Positions 53,471 to 61,161 of a stretch of DNA of 64,000 bases are shown piece by piece (position 1 is the stretch's first letter; each line of letters begins with the position of its first letter). The DNA lies in NCBI RefSeq assembly GCF_002262885.1, contig NZ_NKYF01000011.1, positions 124,001 to 188,000 on the forward strand. The letters are read 5' to 3'. The DNA is from Pseudonocardia sp. MH-G8 (lineage in GTDB: Bacteria > Actinomycetota > Actinomycetes > Mycobacteriales > Pseudonocardiaceae). Below the pieces are notes generated by a model, which was given only the letters and a program-made list of their open reading frames with translations, was not told the DNA's origin and ran no database searches. The position numbers were made by a program, and so were the translations under genes.

Positions 53471-53487
53471 GGATTCGACCCGCGACC
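53471..53487. other. Sequence resembling the T-arm of a tRNA
   Basis: ggattcgacccgcgacc, read on the minus strand, matches the T-arm/variable-loop section of many bacterial tRNAs (one A short of the common form). No acceptor stem or anticodon arm is present. It lies 3 bases beyond the BASS gene's stop, in the 218-base gap before the export operon, whose promoter must also lie there. Chance similarity is possible. Confidence 0.25.
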
Positions 53488-53489
53488 GC

Positions 53490-54446
53490 TCAGGACGGAG
53501 AGACGCGGTCCGACGGGACGGCGACCGGGCGCCGCGCCCAGTAGCCGGCCAGGATCGAGCCGCTCACGTTGTGCCACACCGAGAACACCGCGGCGGGCAG
53601 GGCCGCGACCGGGTTGAAGTGGGCGGTGGCCAGCGTGGCGGAGAGGCCGGAGTTCTGCATGCCGACCTCGATGGCGATGGCCCTGCGCGCGCTCTCGTCG
53701 AGCCCGCACAGCCGGGCCACGACGTATCCCAGCCCCAGCCCCAGCACGTTGTGCAGCACGACCGCGACCACGATGACGACGCCGGACGCGACCAGCGCCG
53801 ACGCGCTGCCGGCGACCACGGCCATCACCACCGCGGTGATCCCGACGACCGAGACCAGCGGTAGCGCGGGCACGACCTTCTCGACCTGGGGTTCGGCGAA
53901 GCGGCGCAGCAGGAACCCGAGCAGCACCGGCACCAGCACGACCTGCACGATCGAGAAGAAGAGCGCGCCCGGCTGCACGGGCAGGAACCGGCCGGCCAGC
54001 GCGAGCACCAGCAGCGGGGTGACGATCGGCGCGAGCAGCGTGGACACCGACGTCATCGCCACCGACAGCGCCGTGTCGCCCTTGGCGAGGAAGACCATCA
54101 CGTTGGACGCGGTGCCGCCCGGGGCGCAGGCCACGAGGATCACGCCGACGGCGAGCTCGGGGCTCAGCGGCAGCGCCGTCGCCAGCAGCCACCCGATACC
54201 GGGCATGATCACGAACTGGGCCACGACGCCGATGACGAACGCGATCGGGCGCCGCGCCACGTAGGCGAAATCGACGGGCCGCAGCGTGAGGCCCATCCCC
54301 AGCATGATCAGTGCGAGCAGCCACGGCACCGCCGCCGACCAGCCGGCGAACGCCCCGGGGACCGCCAGCGCGATCGCCCCGGCGACGAGCACGATCAGCG
54401 GGAACCAGCGGCCCGCCTGATCGCTGATCCGTTGCAGACGGCCCAC
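53490..54446 (-). CDS. Bile acid:sodium symporter (BASS) family transporter
   Basis: A 318-aa protein with about ten membrane helices: MGLTLRPVDF and APGGTASNVMVFLAKGD near the N-terminal sodium site, and EVGMQNSGLSATLATAHFNP near the C-terminal crossover, both characteristic of BASS proteins. GTG 54446 is preferred (ggaggagg with 8-base spacing) over GTG 54464. It likely imports an organic anion with Na+. Divergent from the TRAP operon. Confidence 0.88.
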   Translation of the reverse strand: MGRLQRISDQAGRWFPLIVLVAGAIALAVPGAFAGWSAAVPWLLALIMLGMGLTLRPVDFAYVARRPIAFVIGVVAQFVIMPGIGWLLATALPLSPELAVGVILVACAPGGTASNVMVFLAKGDTALSVAMTSVSTLLAPIVTPLLVLALAGRFLPVQPGALFFSIVQVVLVPVLLGFLLRRFAEPQVEKVVPALPLVSVVGITAVVMAVVAGSASALVASGVVIVVAVVLHNVLGLGLGYVVARLCGLDESARRAIAIEVGMQNSGLSATLATAHFNPVAALPAAVFSVWHNVSGSILAGYWARRPVAVPSDRVSPS

Positions 54447-54520
54447 GGCCCGCCCCTCCTCCACGGTCGCGCCCGGCGCGCGGCTCGCGGTGACGATACG
54501 TCCGCGCCCCGACGAGACCG

Positions 54521-54574
54521 TTGCGCAGGTTCGGCCCGTCCTCTAGCTTGTTCCGTGACACGGAACTGAGTTCC
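54521..54574 (+). promoter_or_regulatory. TRAP/kdu operon promoter with overlapping palindromic operator
   Basis: TTGCGC (54521-54526) and TAGCTT (54544-54549) are spaced 17 bases apart. TTCCGTG-a-CACGGAA (54551-54565), a perfect inverted repeat, covers the expected transcription start, and GGAAC-tga-GTTCC (54562-54574) overlaps it. This arrangement fits repression by the IclR protein encoded in the operon, whose family binds such short palindromes. Confidence 0.6.
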
Positions 54575-54605
54575 ATCCATGGATCGGCTGACAAGGGAGT
54601 CCGGC

Positions 54606-55664
54606 ATGAGACACGGAAAGGCAACGGCGCTCGCAGGCGTGGCCGCGGCGGCGCTCCTGGTGAGCGCGTGCAGCGCGGGAACCGGCGTTCCCGGCGGCGC
54701 CGTCGGAGGTGACGACGCCGGCGGCGGCTCGGCAGCGGCCACCGCGGAGACGGTGTTCCGGGTCGCGTTCAACCAGCCCGAGAACCACCCGCAGTTCATC
54801 GCGATGCAGGCCATGGGCGAGCGCCTCGCCGAGCGCACCGACGGCCGGTACGGCATCGAGGTCTACCCGAACGAAACCCTCGGGGCTCAGCGCGAGACGA
54901 TCGAGCTGGTCCAGTCCGGCACGCTGGACATGTCGATGGTCGCCAGCCCGCTGCTGGAGAACTTCAACCCCGACTTCGTGGCCTTCAACCTGCCGTTCAC
55001 CTTCGACTCGCAGGACCACCAGCGCCAGGTCACCAACGACCCCGCGATCGTCTCCGAGCTCTACTCCTCGCTCGACGACCAGAACATCCACGTGCTCGCC
55101 GGGTTCCACGGCGGCATCCGCTCGATGTACAACCCGCGGGGCCCGATCACGACGCCTGCCGACCTCGCCGGGATGAAGGTCCGCGTCATCGAGTCGGACA
55201 CGAACATCGAGATGATCCGGCTGCTGGGCGGCAGCGGCACGCCCATGGGGATGGGTGAGGTCTACACCGCCCTGCAATCCGGTGTCATCGACGGCGCGGA
55301 GAACAACGAGCTGACCTACTTCAACTCCAAGCACTCCGAGGTCGCGCCGTACTACAGCTACACCCGCCACCTCATGCTGCCGGACTACCTGATCATCAAC
55401 CCGGCGGTGCTCGAGGGGATGCCCCCCGAGGACCGCGCGATCTTCACCGAGGAGGTGCGCACCGCCGTCGAGGAGGAGGGGCAGCTCTGGAAGTCCGAGA
55501 TCTCGACGGTCACCCAGGCCGCCAAGGACGCGGGCGCCCAGTTCAACGAGGTGGACACCGCGGCGTTCGCGGCGGCGATCCGGCCGCTGGTTGAGCAGAA
55601 GCTCACCAGCGACGTCGCTCGCCGGATCCACGAGCAGGCGCGCGCGGCCGCCACGGCCGGCTGA
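54606..55664 (+). CDS. TRAP transporter substrate-binding protein (DctP family)
   Basis: A 352-aa binding protein. The signal peptide ends at a lipobox-like LLVSACSAG. Family features: NQPENHPQFIAMQAMGERLA near the start, VRVIESDTNIEMIRLLGG (about 190) and NNELTYFNSKHSEVAPYYSYT. ATG 54606 follows agggag; ATG 54579 is upstream without a site. With the kdu genes it most likely binds an unsaturated or keto uronate. Confidence 0.92.
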   Translation: MRHGKATALAGVAAAALLVSACSAGTGVPGGAVGGDDAGGGSAAATAETVFRVAFNQPENHPQFIAMQAMGERLAERTDGRYGIEVYPNETLGAQRETIELVQSGTLDMSMVASPLLENFNPDFVAFNLPFTFDSQDHQRQVTNDPAIVSELYSSLDDQNIHVLAGFHGGIRSMYNPRGPITTPADLAGMKVRVIESDTNIEMIRLLGGSGTPMGMGEVYTALQSGVIDGAENNELTYFNSKHSEVAPYYSYTRHLMLPDYLIINPAVLEGMPPEDRAIFTEEVRTAVEEEGQLWKSEISTVTQAAKDAGAQFNEVDTAAFAAAIRPLVEQKLTSDVARRIHEQARAAATAG

Positions 55665-55665
55665 G

Positions 55666-56169
55666 ATGACCGCGGTCAAGAAGATCCTCGATCGCGCGCT
55701 GACCGCGGTGTGCGTGGTGCTGTTCGCCGCGCTCGTGATCGACGTGTCGTGGCAGGTGTTCGCCCGGCAGGTCCTCGGCAGCCCCAGCGGCTGGTCCGAG
55801 GAACTCGCCAAGTACCTGTTCATCTGGCTGGGCCTGTTCAGCGCCGCGCTCGTGTTCGGCGAGCGCGGCCACGTCGCCATGGACGTAGTGGTGCGCCGGC
55901 TGCCGCGCACCGCCCAGCTGGTGCTGGCGGTCGTCGTCCAGCTGACGATCCTGACCTTCACCGGGCTGGCGCTGCTGTGGGGCGGGTTCCTGGTGTCGCA
56001 GCTGGCCTGGAACCAGAACCTGACCGGCCTGCCGGTCACCGTGGGCCCGCTCTACCTGGCCCTGCCGATCAGCGGCGCCCTGATCGCCTTCTACACCCTC
56101 TTCCACCTGGTGCAGATCCTCACCGGCGCCGAACGCCCGGTGGCCGACGCCGAGCCCGAGCTCGTCTAG
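55666..56169 (+). CDS. TRAP transporter small permease (DctQ family)
   Basis: A 167-aa four-helix protein with the DctQ signature SGWSEELAKYLFIWLGLFSA (E-E-x-x-K/R-Y motif) near residue 45. It starts one base after the binding-protein stop (TGAGATG) and ends 7 bases before the large permease. Partner of the DctM-like subunit in the Na+-driven symporter. Confidence 0.92.
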   Translation: MTAVKKILDRALTAVCVVLFAALVIDVSWQVFARQVLGSPSGWSEELAKYLFIWLGLFSAALVFGERGHVAMDVVVRRLPRTAQLVLAVVVQLTILTFTGLALLWGGFLVSQLAWNQNLTGLPVTVGPLYLALPISGALIAFYTLFHLVQILTGAERPVADAEPELV

Positions 56170-56176
56170 GAGAGCA

Positions 56177-57481
56177 ATGGACCCCGTCTCGCTCGCCGCT
56201 CTCCTGCTGTTGGTCGGGATCGCGGTGCTGCTGGTCATCGGCGCCCCGATCAGCGTGGCCGTCGGCCTGTCGTCGCTGGCGGCGATGTTCGTCTTCCTCG
56301 GCACCGAGGACGGCGTGCTCACCGCGGCCCAGCAGATCTTCCGCGGGATCAACTCGTTCCCGCTGCTGGCCATCCCGTTCTTCGTGCTGGCCGGCGTGAT
56401 CATGAACAACGGCGGCATCGCGCTGCGGCTGATCGACGCCTCGAAGGTGCTGGTCGGCCGGGCGCCGGGATCGCTGGCGCAGACCAACGTGGCGGCCAAC
56501 GCCCTGTTCGGGGCCATCAGCGGCTCCGGGGTGGCGGCGGCCGCCGCCGTCGGCTCGGTCATGACGCCGCTGCAGGAGAAGGAGCGCTACGACCGCAGCT
56601 TCGCCGCCGCCGCCAACATCGCCTCCGCGCCGTCCGGGATGCTGATCCCGCCGAGCAACCTGATGATCGTCTACTCGCTTGTGTCGGGCACCTCGGTGGC
56701 GGCGCTGTTCGTCGGGGGCTACCTACCCGGCATCGCGTGGGCGCTGGTCTGCATGGTCGCCGTGCACCTGTACGCCCGCACGCGACCCGAGCTGCGGGTG
56801 ACCGAGCGGATCGGCCTCACCCGGTCGCTCAAGGTACTGCTGGATGCGGTCCCGGCGCTGCTGCTGATCGTGGTGGTGATCGGCGGGATCCTCGCGGGCT
56901 TCTTCACCGCCACCGAGGCCTCCTGCATCGCGGTGCTGTACGCGCTGGCGCTGTCCTTCGTCTACCGGGCGATCTCCGTGCGGCAATTGCCGGGCATCCT
57001 CATGGACGCCGCCCGCACCACGGCCGTCGTCATGTTCCTGATCGGCGTCTCGACGGTCATGGGCTTCGTCCTGTCGTTCGCGCGGGTCCCGCAGATGGTG
57101 GCCGAAGGGTTGTTCGGCATCACCACCAACCCGGTGCTGATCCTCCTGATGATCGCGCTCGTACTGCTGGTCGTCGGCTGCTTCATGGACGCCACGCCCG
57201 CCGTACTGATCTTCACGCCGATCTTCCTGCCGGTCGTGGAGAACTTCGGGATCCACCCGGTCCACTTCGGGATGATGATCGTGCTCGGGGTCTGCATCGG
57301 CACGATCACACCGCCGGTCGGCACGATCCTGTTCGTCGGCGCGAAGGTGGCCGACCTCGCGATCGAGCCCGTCGTCCGCAGGCTCATCCCGTTCTTCGTC
57401 GCGCTCGTCGTCGTGTTCGTCGTCGTGATCTTCACGCCGGGGCTGTCGCTCTGGCTGCCCGGCCTGCTGGGCCTCCTGTAG
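56177..57481 (+). CDS. TRAP transporter large permease (DctM family)
   Basis: A 434-aa protein with about 12 membrane helices. It contains FFVLAGVIMNNGGIALRLID, the loop ANALFGAISGSGVAAAAAVGSVM and IPPSNLMIVYSLVSG, all diagnostic of the DctM channel subunit. ATG 56177 follows ggagag. Completes the uptake system of the operon. Confidence 0.93.
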   Translation: MDPVSLAALLLLVGIAVLLVIGAPISVAVGLSSLAAMFVFLGTEDGVLTAAQQIFRGINSFPLLAIPFFVLAGVIMNNGGIALRLIDASKVLVGRAPGSLAQTNVAANALFGAISGSGVAAAAAVGSVMTPLQEKERYDRSFAAAANIASAPSGMLIPPSNLMIVYSLVSGTSVAALFVGGYLPGIAWALVCMVAVHLYARTRPELRVTERIGLTRSLKVLLDAVPALLLIVVVIGGILAGFFTATEASCIAVLYALALSFVYRAISVRQLPGILMDAARTTAVVMFLIGVSTVMGFVLSFARVPQMVAEGLFGITTNPVLILLMIALVLLVVGCFMDATPAVLIFTPIFLPVVENFGIHPVHFGMMIVLGVCIGTITPPVGTILFVGAKVADLAIEPVVRRLIPFFVALVVVFVVVIFTPGLSLWLPGLLGLL

Positions 57482-57497
57482 AGAAGGAAGGAATTCC

Positions 57498-58328
57498 ATG
57501 GAGCAGCGCTATGCCACCTCCCCGGAGCAGATCCCCGGGATGGACACCGCGGAACTGCGCCGCCGCTACCTCGTCGAGGACCTGTTCGCCGCCGACGAGG
57601 TGCGCGCGGTCTACACCCACCACGACCGCGTCGTGCTCGTCGGCGTCGCGCCGGTCACCACCACCGTCCCGCTGCCCGGGTTCCCGGAGATCCGCAGCGA
57701 CCACTTCTTCGAGCACCGCGAGGCCGGGATCGTCAACGTCGGCGGCGCCGGGACGATCACCGTGGACGGTGCCGAGTACAAGGTCGGCACGGGCTCGTGC
57801 CTGTACGTCGGGCGCGGCGCGCAGGACGTGACGTTCGGTTCCGCGGCGGCCGAGGACCCCGCGCGGTTCTACCTCTTCTCCGCGCCCGCGCACACCGCGT
57901 ACCCGACCACGCTCGTCGAGGCGGGCAGCGGGACCGTGCGCGAGCTCGGCGACGGCGTCACCTCCAACCGGCGCACGCTCAACCAGTACATCCACGAGAA
58001 CGGCGTGCGCAGCTGCCAGGTGGTCATGGGAGTGACCACGCTGCACGAAGGCAGCATGTGGAACACGATGCCGGCGCACACCCACGACCGGCGGATGGAG
58101 GCCTACCTCTACTTCGACCTGCCGGCCGACGCCCGGATCGTGCACCTCATGGGTGAGCCGTCGCAGACCCGGCACCTCCTGGTGGCGGACGGGCAGGCGG
58201 TGATCTCACCCAGCTGGTCGGTGCACTGCGGTTTCGGCTCGGCCAGCTACAGCTTCGTCTGGGCGATGGCAGGGGAGAATCAATCCTTCGACGACATGGA
58301 CGGCGTCCCCATCGCCGAGATGCGGTGA
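57498..58328 (+). CDS. kduI: 5-dehydro-4-deoxy-D-glucuronate isomerase
   Basis: A 276-aa KduI-type cupin. It isomerises 4-deoxy-L-threo-5-hexosulose uronate (the open form of the unsaturated uronate released by polysaccharide lyases) to 3-deoxy-D-glycero-2,5-hexodiulosonate. The zinc site PAHTHDRRMEAYLYFDLP (two His and a Glu) and the later His in SWSVHCGFGSASYSF are present, as is the full family length. ATG 57498 follows aaggaagg. Next step is KduD, two genes on. Confidence 0.93.
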   Translation: MEQRYATSPEQIPGMDTAELRRRYLVEDLFAADEVRAVYTHHDRVVLVGVAPVTTTVPLPGFPEIRSDHFFEHREAGIVNVGGAGTITVDGAEYKVGTGSCLYVGRGAQDVTFGSAAAEDPARFYLFSAPAHTAYPTTLVEAGSGTVRELGDGVTSNRRTLNQYIHENGVRSCQVVMGVTTLHEGSMWNTMPAHTHDRRMEAYLYFDLPADARIVHLMGEPSQTRHLLVADGQAVISPSWSVHCGFGSASYSFVWAMAGENQSFDDMDGVPIAEMR

Positions 58329-58353
58329 CGCGCTGAGCCCGGACAGGTGAGAC

Positions 58354-59124
58354 ATGCCCCCCGAGAACCCGGCCACCGGAGAACGCGCCAGTGCGAGCGA
58401 GAAGACCTTGCTCGTGCTGTCGGCGGTGCTGACCCATCCCCGCTTCACCGACGTGGTGGAGGCGACCGGGTTGGCGAAGGCCACGGTGCACCGGATCCTG
58501 TCCACGATGGTGGACCGGGGGTACGTGGCCGTGGGCCCGGACGGCCAGTACCTGCCGGGGCCCACGATCCTGTCGCTCGCCGGGCGCGCGCTGCAGCAGA
58601 TCGACATCTCGGCGATCGCCCAGCCGATCGTCGACGAGCTGGTGGCCCAGGTGCACTGCACGGTGCACGTGGGTGTCGCGAACGGCGACGAGATCATCTA
58701 CCTGATCCGCGCCGACTCGGACAAGCCCTACCAGATGCCCTCCCGCGTGGGCCTGACCATCCCGATGCACTCCTCGGGCATCGGGAAGGTCGTGCTCTCC
58801 GGGTTCACCGACGAGGGGCTGGCCCACTACGCGGCCCGCACCGGGCTCACGCCCCGCACCGAACGCACGATCTCCGACCTGGAGACGCTGCGCCGCGTCG
58901 TCTCGACCGTACGGGCACGCGGCTTCGCCGAGGACGACGAGGAGAACGCCCCGGGTGTGCGCTGCGTCGCCGCGCCCGTCCGGGACCACACCGGAACCAT
59001 CAAGTACGGGCTGAGCATCTCCACGCTGAAGCTCGAGCACACCGTCGACGAGGTGGCGGCCATGGCGCCGTACGCCATCGAGGCGGCCGACAAGATCTCG
59101 GCCGCCCTCGGACACACCCCGTAA
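58354..59124 (+). CDS. IclR family transcriptional regulator
   Basis: A 256-aa IclR protein: winged helix FTDVVEATGLAKATVHRILS (about 30-49) and a GAF-like effector domain with SSGIGKVVLSGFTDEGL and RCVAAPVRD. It lies between kduI and kduD and so is probably the KdgR-type regulator of this operon, binding the palindromes near 54551-54574 and released by a pathway intermediate such as 2-keto-3-deoxygluconate. Confidence 0.92.
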   Translation: MPPENPATGERASASEKTLLVLSAVLTHPRFTDVVEATGLAKATVHRILSTMVDRGYVAVGPDGQYLPGPTILSLAGRALQQIDISAIAQPIVDELVAQVHCTVHVGVANGDEIIYLIRADSDKPYQMPSRVGLTIPMHSSGIGKVVLSGFTDEGLAHYAARTGLTPRTERTISDLETLRRVVSTVRARGFAEDDEENAPGVRCVAAPVRDHTGTIKYGLSISTLKLEHTVDEVAAMAPYAIEAADKISAALGHTP

Positions 59125-59155
59125 TCCCTTGCACGAGTAGGAGAACTCCGGCGCC

Positions 59156-59944
59156 ATGACCACTGCGACCACGCCTGCCGCCTACGCGGAGAGCCTGTTC
59201 GGCCTCGAGGGCCGGCTGGCCGCGGTGACCGGGGCGAGCCGGGGCATCGGCCTCGCGATCGCCGACTGCCTCGCCGCGGCGGGCGCCGACATCATCGCCG
59301 TCGGCTCCGGCCGGCCCGGTGGGGACGACGAGGTCCGGGAAGCGGTGGAGGCACGCGGCCGGAAGCTCATCGCCGTGACGGCGGATCTCGCCGACCGCGA
59401 GCAGGTCGCCGCCCTCGCCGCGGACCTCGCCGCCCGCGACGTCGACATCCTGGTCAACAACGCCGGCACGATCCGGCGCGCACCTGCCACGATGCATTCC
59501 GACGAGGAGTTCGACCACGTGGTCGACGTGAACCTGCGTTCCACGTTCGTGCTGTCCCGTGAGGTCGGGCGCACGATGGTCGAACGCGGCAGCGGCAAGA
59601 TCGTCAACACGGCGTCGGTGCTGAGCTTCCAGGGCGGCGTGACCGTGCCGGGCTATACCTCGTCGAAGTCGGCCGTGACCGGGCTGACCAAGGCGCTGGC
59701 CAACGAATGGGCCGACAAGGGCGTCAACGTCAACGCGGTGGCACCCGGCTACGTCGCCACCGCCAACACCCACGACCTGCGCGCGGACCCGGAGCGCAGC
59801 CGGGCCATCCTCGACCGCATCCCGGCGGGGCGCTGGGCCGAGGCCGCCGACATCGCCGGCGCCGTGCTGTTCCTCTGCTCCCGCGCCGCCGACTACGTCC
59901 ACGGCGCGGTGCTCCCGGTGGACGGCGGCTGGCTCGCCCGCTGA
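59156..59944 (+). CDS. kduD: 2-dehydro-3-deoxy-D-gluconate 5-dehydrogenase
   Basis: A 262-aa classical SDR: TGASRGIGLAIADCLAAAG cofactor loop, NNAGTIRR, active-site YTSSK, and an IDE-free end VHGAVLPVDGGW. Position right after kduI and the IclR gene supports KduD, which reduces 3-deoxy-D-glycero-2,5-hexodiulosonate to 2-keto-3-deoxygluconate with NAD(P)H. The kinase and aldolase for the last steps are not in this window. Confidence 0.85.
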   Translation: MTTATTPAAYAESLFGLEGRLAAVTGASRGIGLAIADCLAAAGADIIAVGSGRPGGDDEVREAVEARGRKLIAVTADLADREQVAALAADLAARDVDILVNNAGTIRRAPATMHSDEEFDHVVDVNLRSTFVLSREVGRTMVERGSGKIVNTASVLSFQGGVTVPGYTSSKSAVTGLTKALANEWADKGVNVNAVAPGYVATANTHDLRADPERSRAILDRIPAGRWAEAADIAGAVLFLCSRAADYVHGAVLPVDGGWLAR

Positions 59945-59984
59945 CCTGCGGGCGTGTTCGACAACTCCGAGATGAGGAACTGAA

Positions 59985-60272
59985 TTGAGCCTGTTCACGG
60001 TGTTCTACACCTACGCCGAGGGTTCGGACGACAAGCGGGACGAGCACCGGCCCGCGCACCGGGCGTTCCTGCGGGAGCTGCACGACGCCGGGAAGCTGAA
60101 GGTGTGCGGACCCTGGGGCCCGGAGGAGGCCCCGGGCGGGATGCTCATCTTCGAAGGGGAGAGCGCCACGGAGATCGGCGAGCTGCTCGACGACGACCCG
60201 TTCCGGCAGGTCGGTGTGGTCGCAGACCGTGCGATCAGGTCCTGGGGGATCGTCATCGGCGCCGTCGGCTGA
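59985..60272 (+). CDS. YciI family protein
   Basis: A 95-aa ferredoxin-like protein: FYTYAEGSDDKRDEHRPAHRAF with the conserved Arg/His pair and Asp, GPWGPEEAPGGMLIFEGES, and a terminal GIVIGAVG. YciI proteins are small presumed enzymes with an unclear reaction. The start is TTG 59985 (gatgagg upstream); ATG is absent nearby. It ends 12 bases before the NUDIX gene. Confidence 0.85.
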   Translation: MSLFTVFYTYAEGSDDKRDEHRPAHRAFLRELHDAGKLKVCGPWGPEEAPGGMLIFEGESATEIGELLDDDPFRQVGVVADRAIRSWGIVIGAVG

Positions 60273-60284
60273 GGAGCCGGGGTC

Positions 60285-60698
60285 GTGCCGCCCGCGTTCC
60301 CCGTCTCCGTCAAGGGTGTCGTGCTCGACCCGGACGCCCGGGTGCTGCTGCTGCGCAACGACCGCGACGAGTGGGAGCTGCCCGGGGGCCGCATCGAGAT
60401 CGGGGAGACGCCGGCGCAGTGCGTCGTCCGCGAGATCGCCGAGGAGACGGGCTGGGTCGTGCGGGCCGGGCCGCTGCTCGACGCGTGGCTCTACCACGTC
60501 ACGTCGGTCGACCGGCACGTCTTCGTGGTGACCTACGGCTGCGTGCCCGGGTCCGACGCGGAACCGGTGCTCTCCGACGAGCACGTGGAGGTCGGGCTCT
60601 TCACGGCACGCGAGCTCGACCGCCTCCGGCTGCCGGACGGCTACCGCAGATCCATCGCGACGTGGTCCGCCGACCCCCGCCGCCTCGCGGGCCTCTAG
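60285..60698 (+). CDS. NUDIX hydrolase
   Basis: A 137-aa Nudix protein. The Nudix box runs from GGRIEIGETPAQCVVREIAE to ETGW (GX5EX7REUXEEXGU pattern complete, residues about 35-58). It hydrolyses a nucleoside diphosphate linked to another group; the substrate cannot be told. GTG 60285. A strong palindrome follows its stop. Confidence 0.9.
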   Translation: MPPAFPVSVKGVVLDPDARVLLLRNDRDEWELPGGRIEIGETPAQCVVREIAEETGWVVRAGPLLDAWLYHVTSVDRHVFVVTYGCVPGSDAEPVLSDEHVEVGLFTARELDRLRLPDGYRRSIATWSADPRRLAGL

Positions 60699-60709
60699 AT
60701 CATCGGTTC

Positions 60710-60745
60710 GGTGCACTCCCGGCGGCATCTCGCCGGGAGTGCACC
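60710..60745. terminator. 15-bp hairpin, bidirectional terminator
   Basis: ggtgcactcccggcg (60710-60724) and its exact complement (60731-60745) enclose a GCATCT loop. It lies between the convergent ends of the NUDIX gene (60698) and the minus-strand small membrane protein gene (60756). Confidence 0.7.
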
Positions 60746-60755
60746 GGATCGGCGA

Positions 60756-61079
60756 TCACGCCTGGGGAACGGCGGGCCGGGCGGCCCGGGCCCGATGGGC
60801 CGAGTAGAGGCCCAACCCGGCGAGCACCAGGGCCAGCGGTGGGAACCAGAACACCGCGGCGAGGGCCAGCACGAGGTTGGCCACGGCGATCCGGACCCAG
60901 CCGCGGCGTGCCGGGTCGGCGGCGGCGACGCGGGACGGCCCGGTGCCGCGCAGCGAGAACCCGAGTTGCAACAGCGCCAGCCCGGCGAAGACCGCGGCCC
61001 ACACCGGCGCCCCGTCGACGAACCGCCACACCGACAGCACGGCAAGACAGGCGGTGGCGACAGCGCTCCCGGGCCTCAC
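60756..61079 (-). CDS. Small membrane protein of unknown function
   Basis: A 107-aa protein with two to four predicted membrane segments (TACLAVLSVWRFV, WAAVFAGLALLQLGF, VANLVLALAAVFWF, LALVLAGLGLYS). No family is recognised. GTG 61079. It lies 82 bases downstream of the Nramp gene on the same strand, separated by the palindromic element. Confidence 0.6.
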   Translation of the reverse strand: MRPGSAVATACLAVLSVWRFVDGAPVWAAVFAGLALLQLGFSLRGTGPSRVAAADPARRGWVRIAVANLVLALAAVFWFPPLALVLAGLGLYSAHRARAARPAVPQA

Positions 61080-61098
61080 GACGCCACCAGGTGGTTCA

Positions 61099-61143
61099 GG
61101 AAAGCCACATTCATGAACCTGCAGGGCAGCAAAGTGGCTTTCC
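61099..61143. repeat. Composite palindromic element after the Nramp gene
   Basis: ggaaagccac (61099-61108) pairs exactly with gtggctttcc (61134-61143), with a smaller palindrome cctgcagg inside the loop and tccag-aactc-ctgga just after (61141-61155). The element follows the Nramp stop on the minus strand and could end its transcript, but its structure is more like an extragenic repeat than a simple terminator. Confidence 0.6.
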
Positions 61144-61161
61144 AGAACTCCTGGAGGGCCT

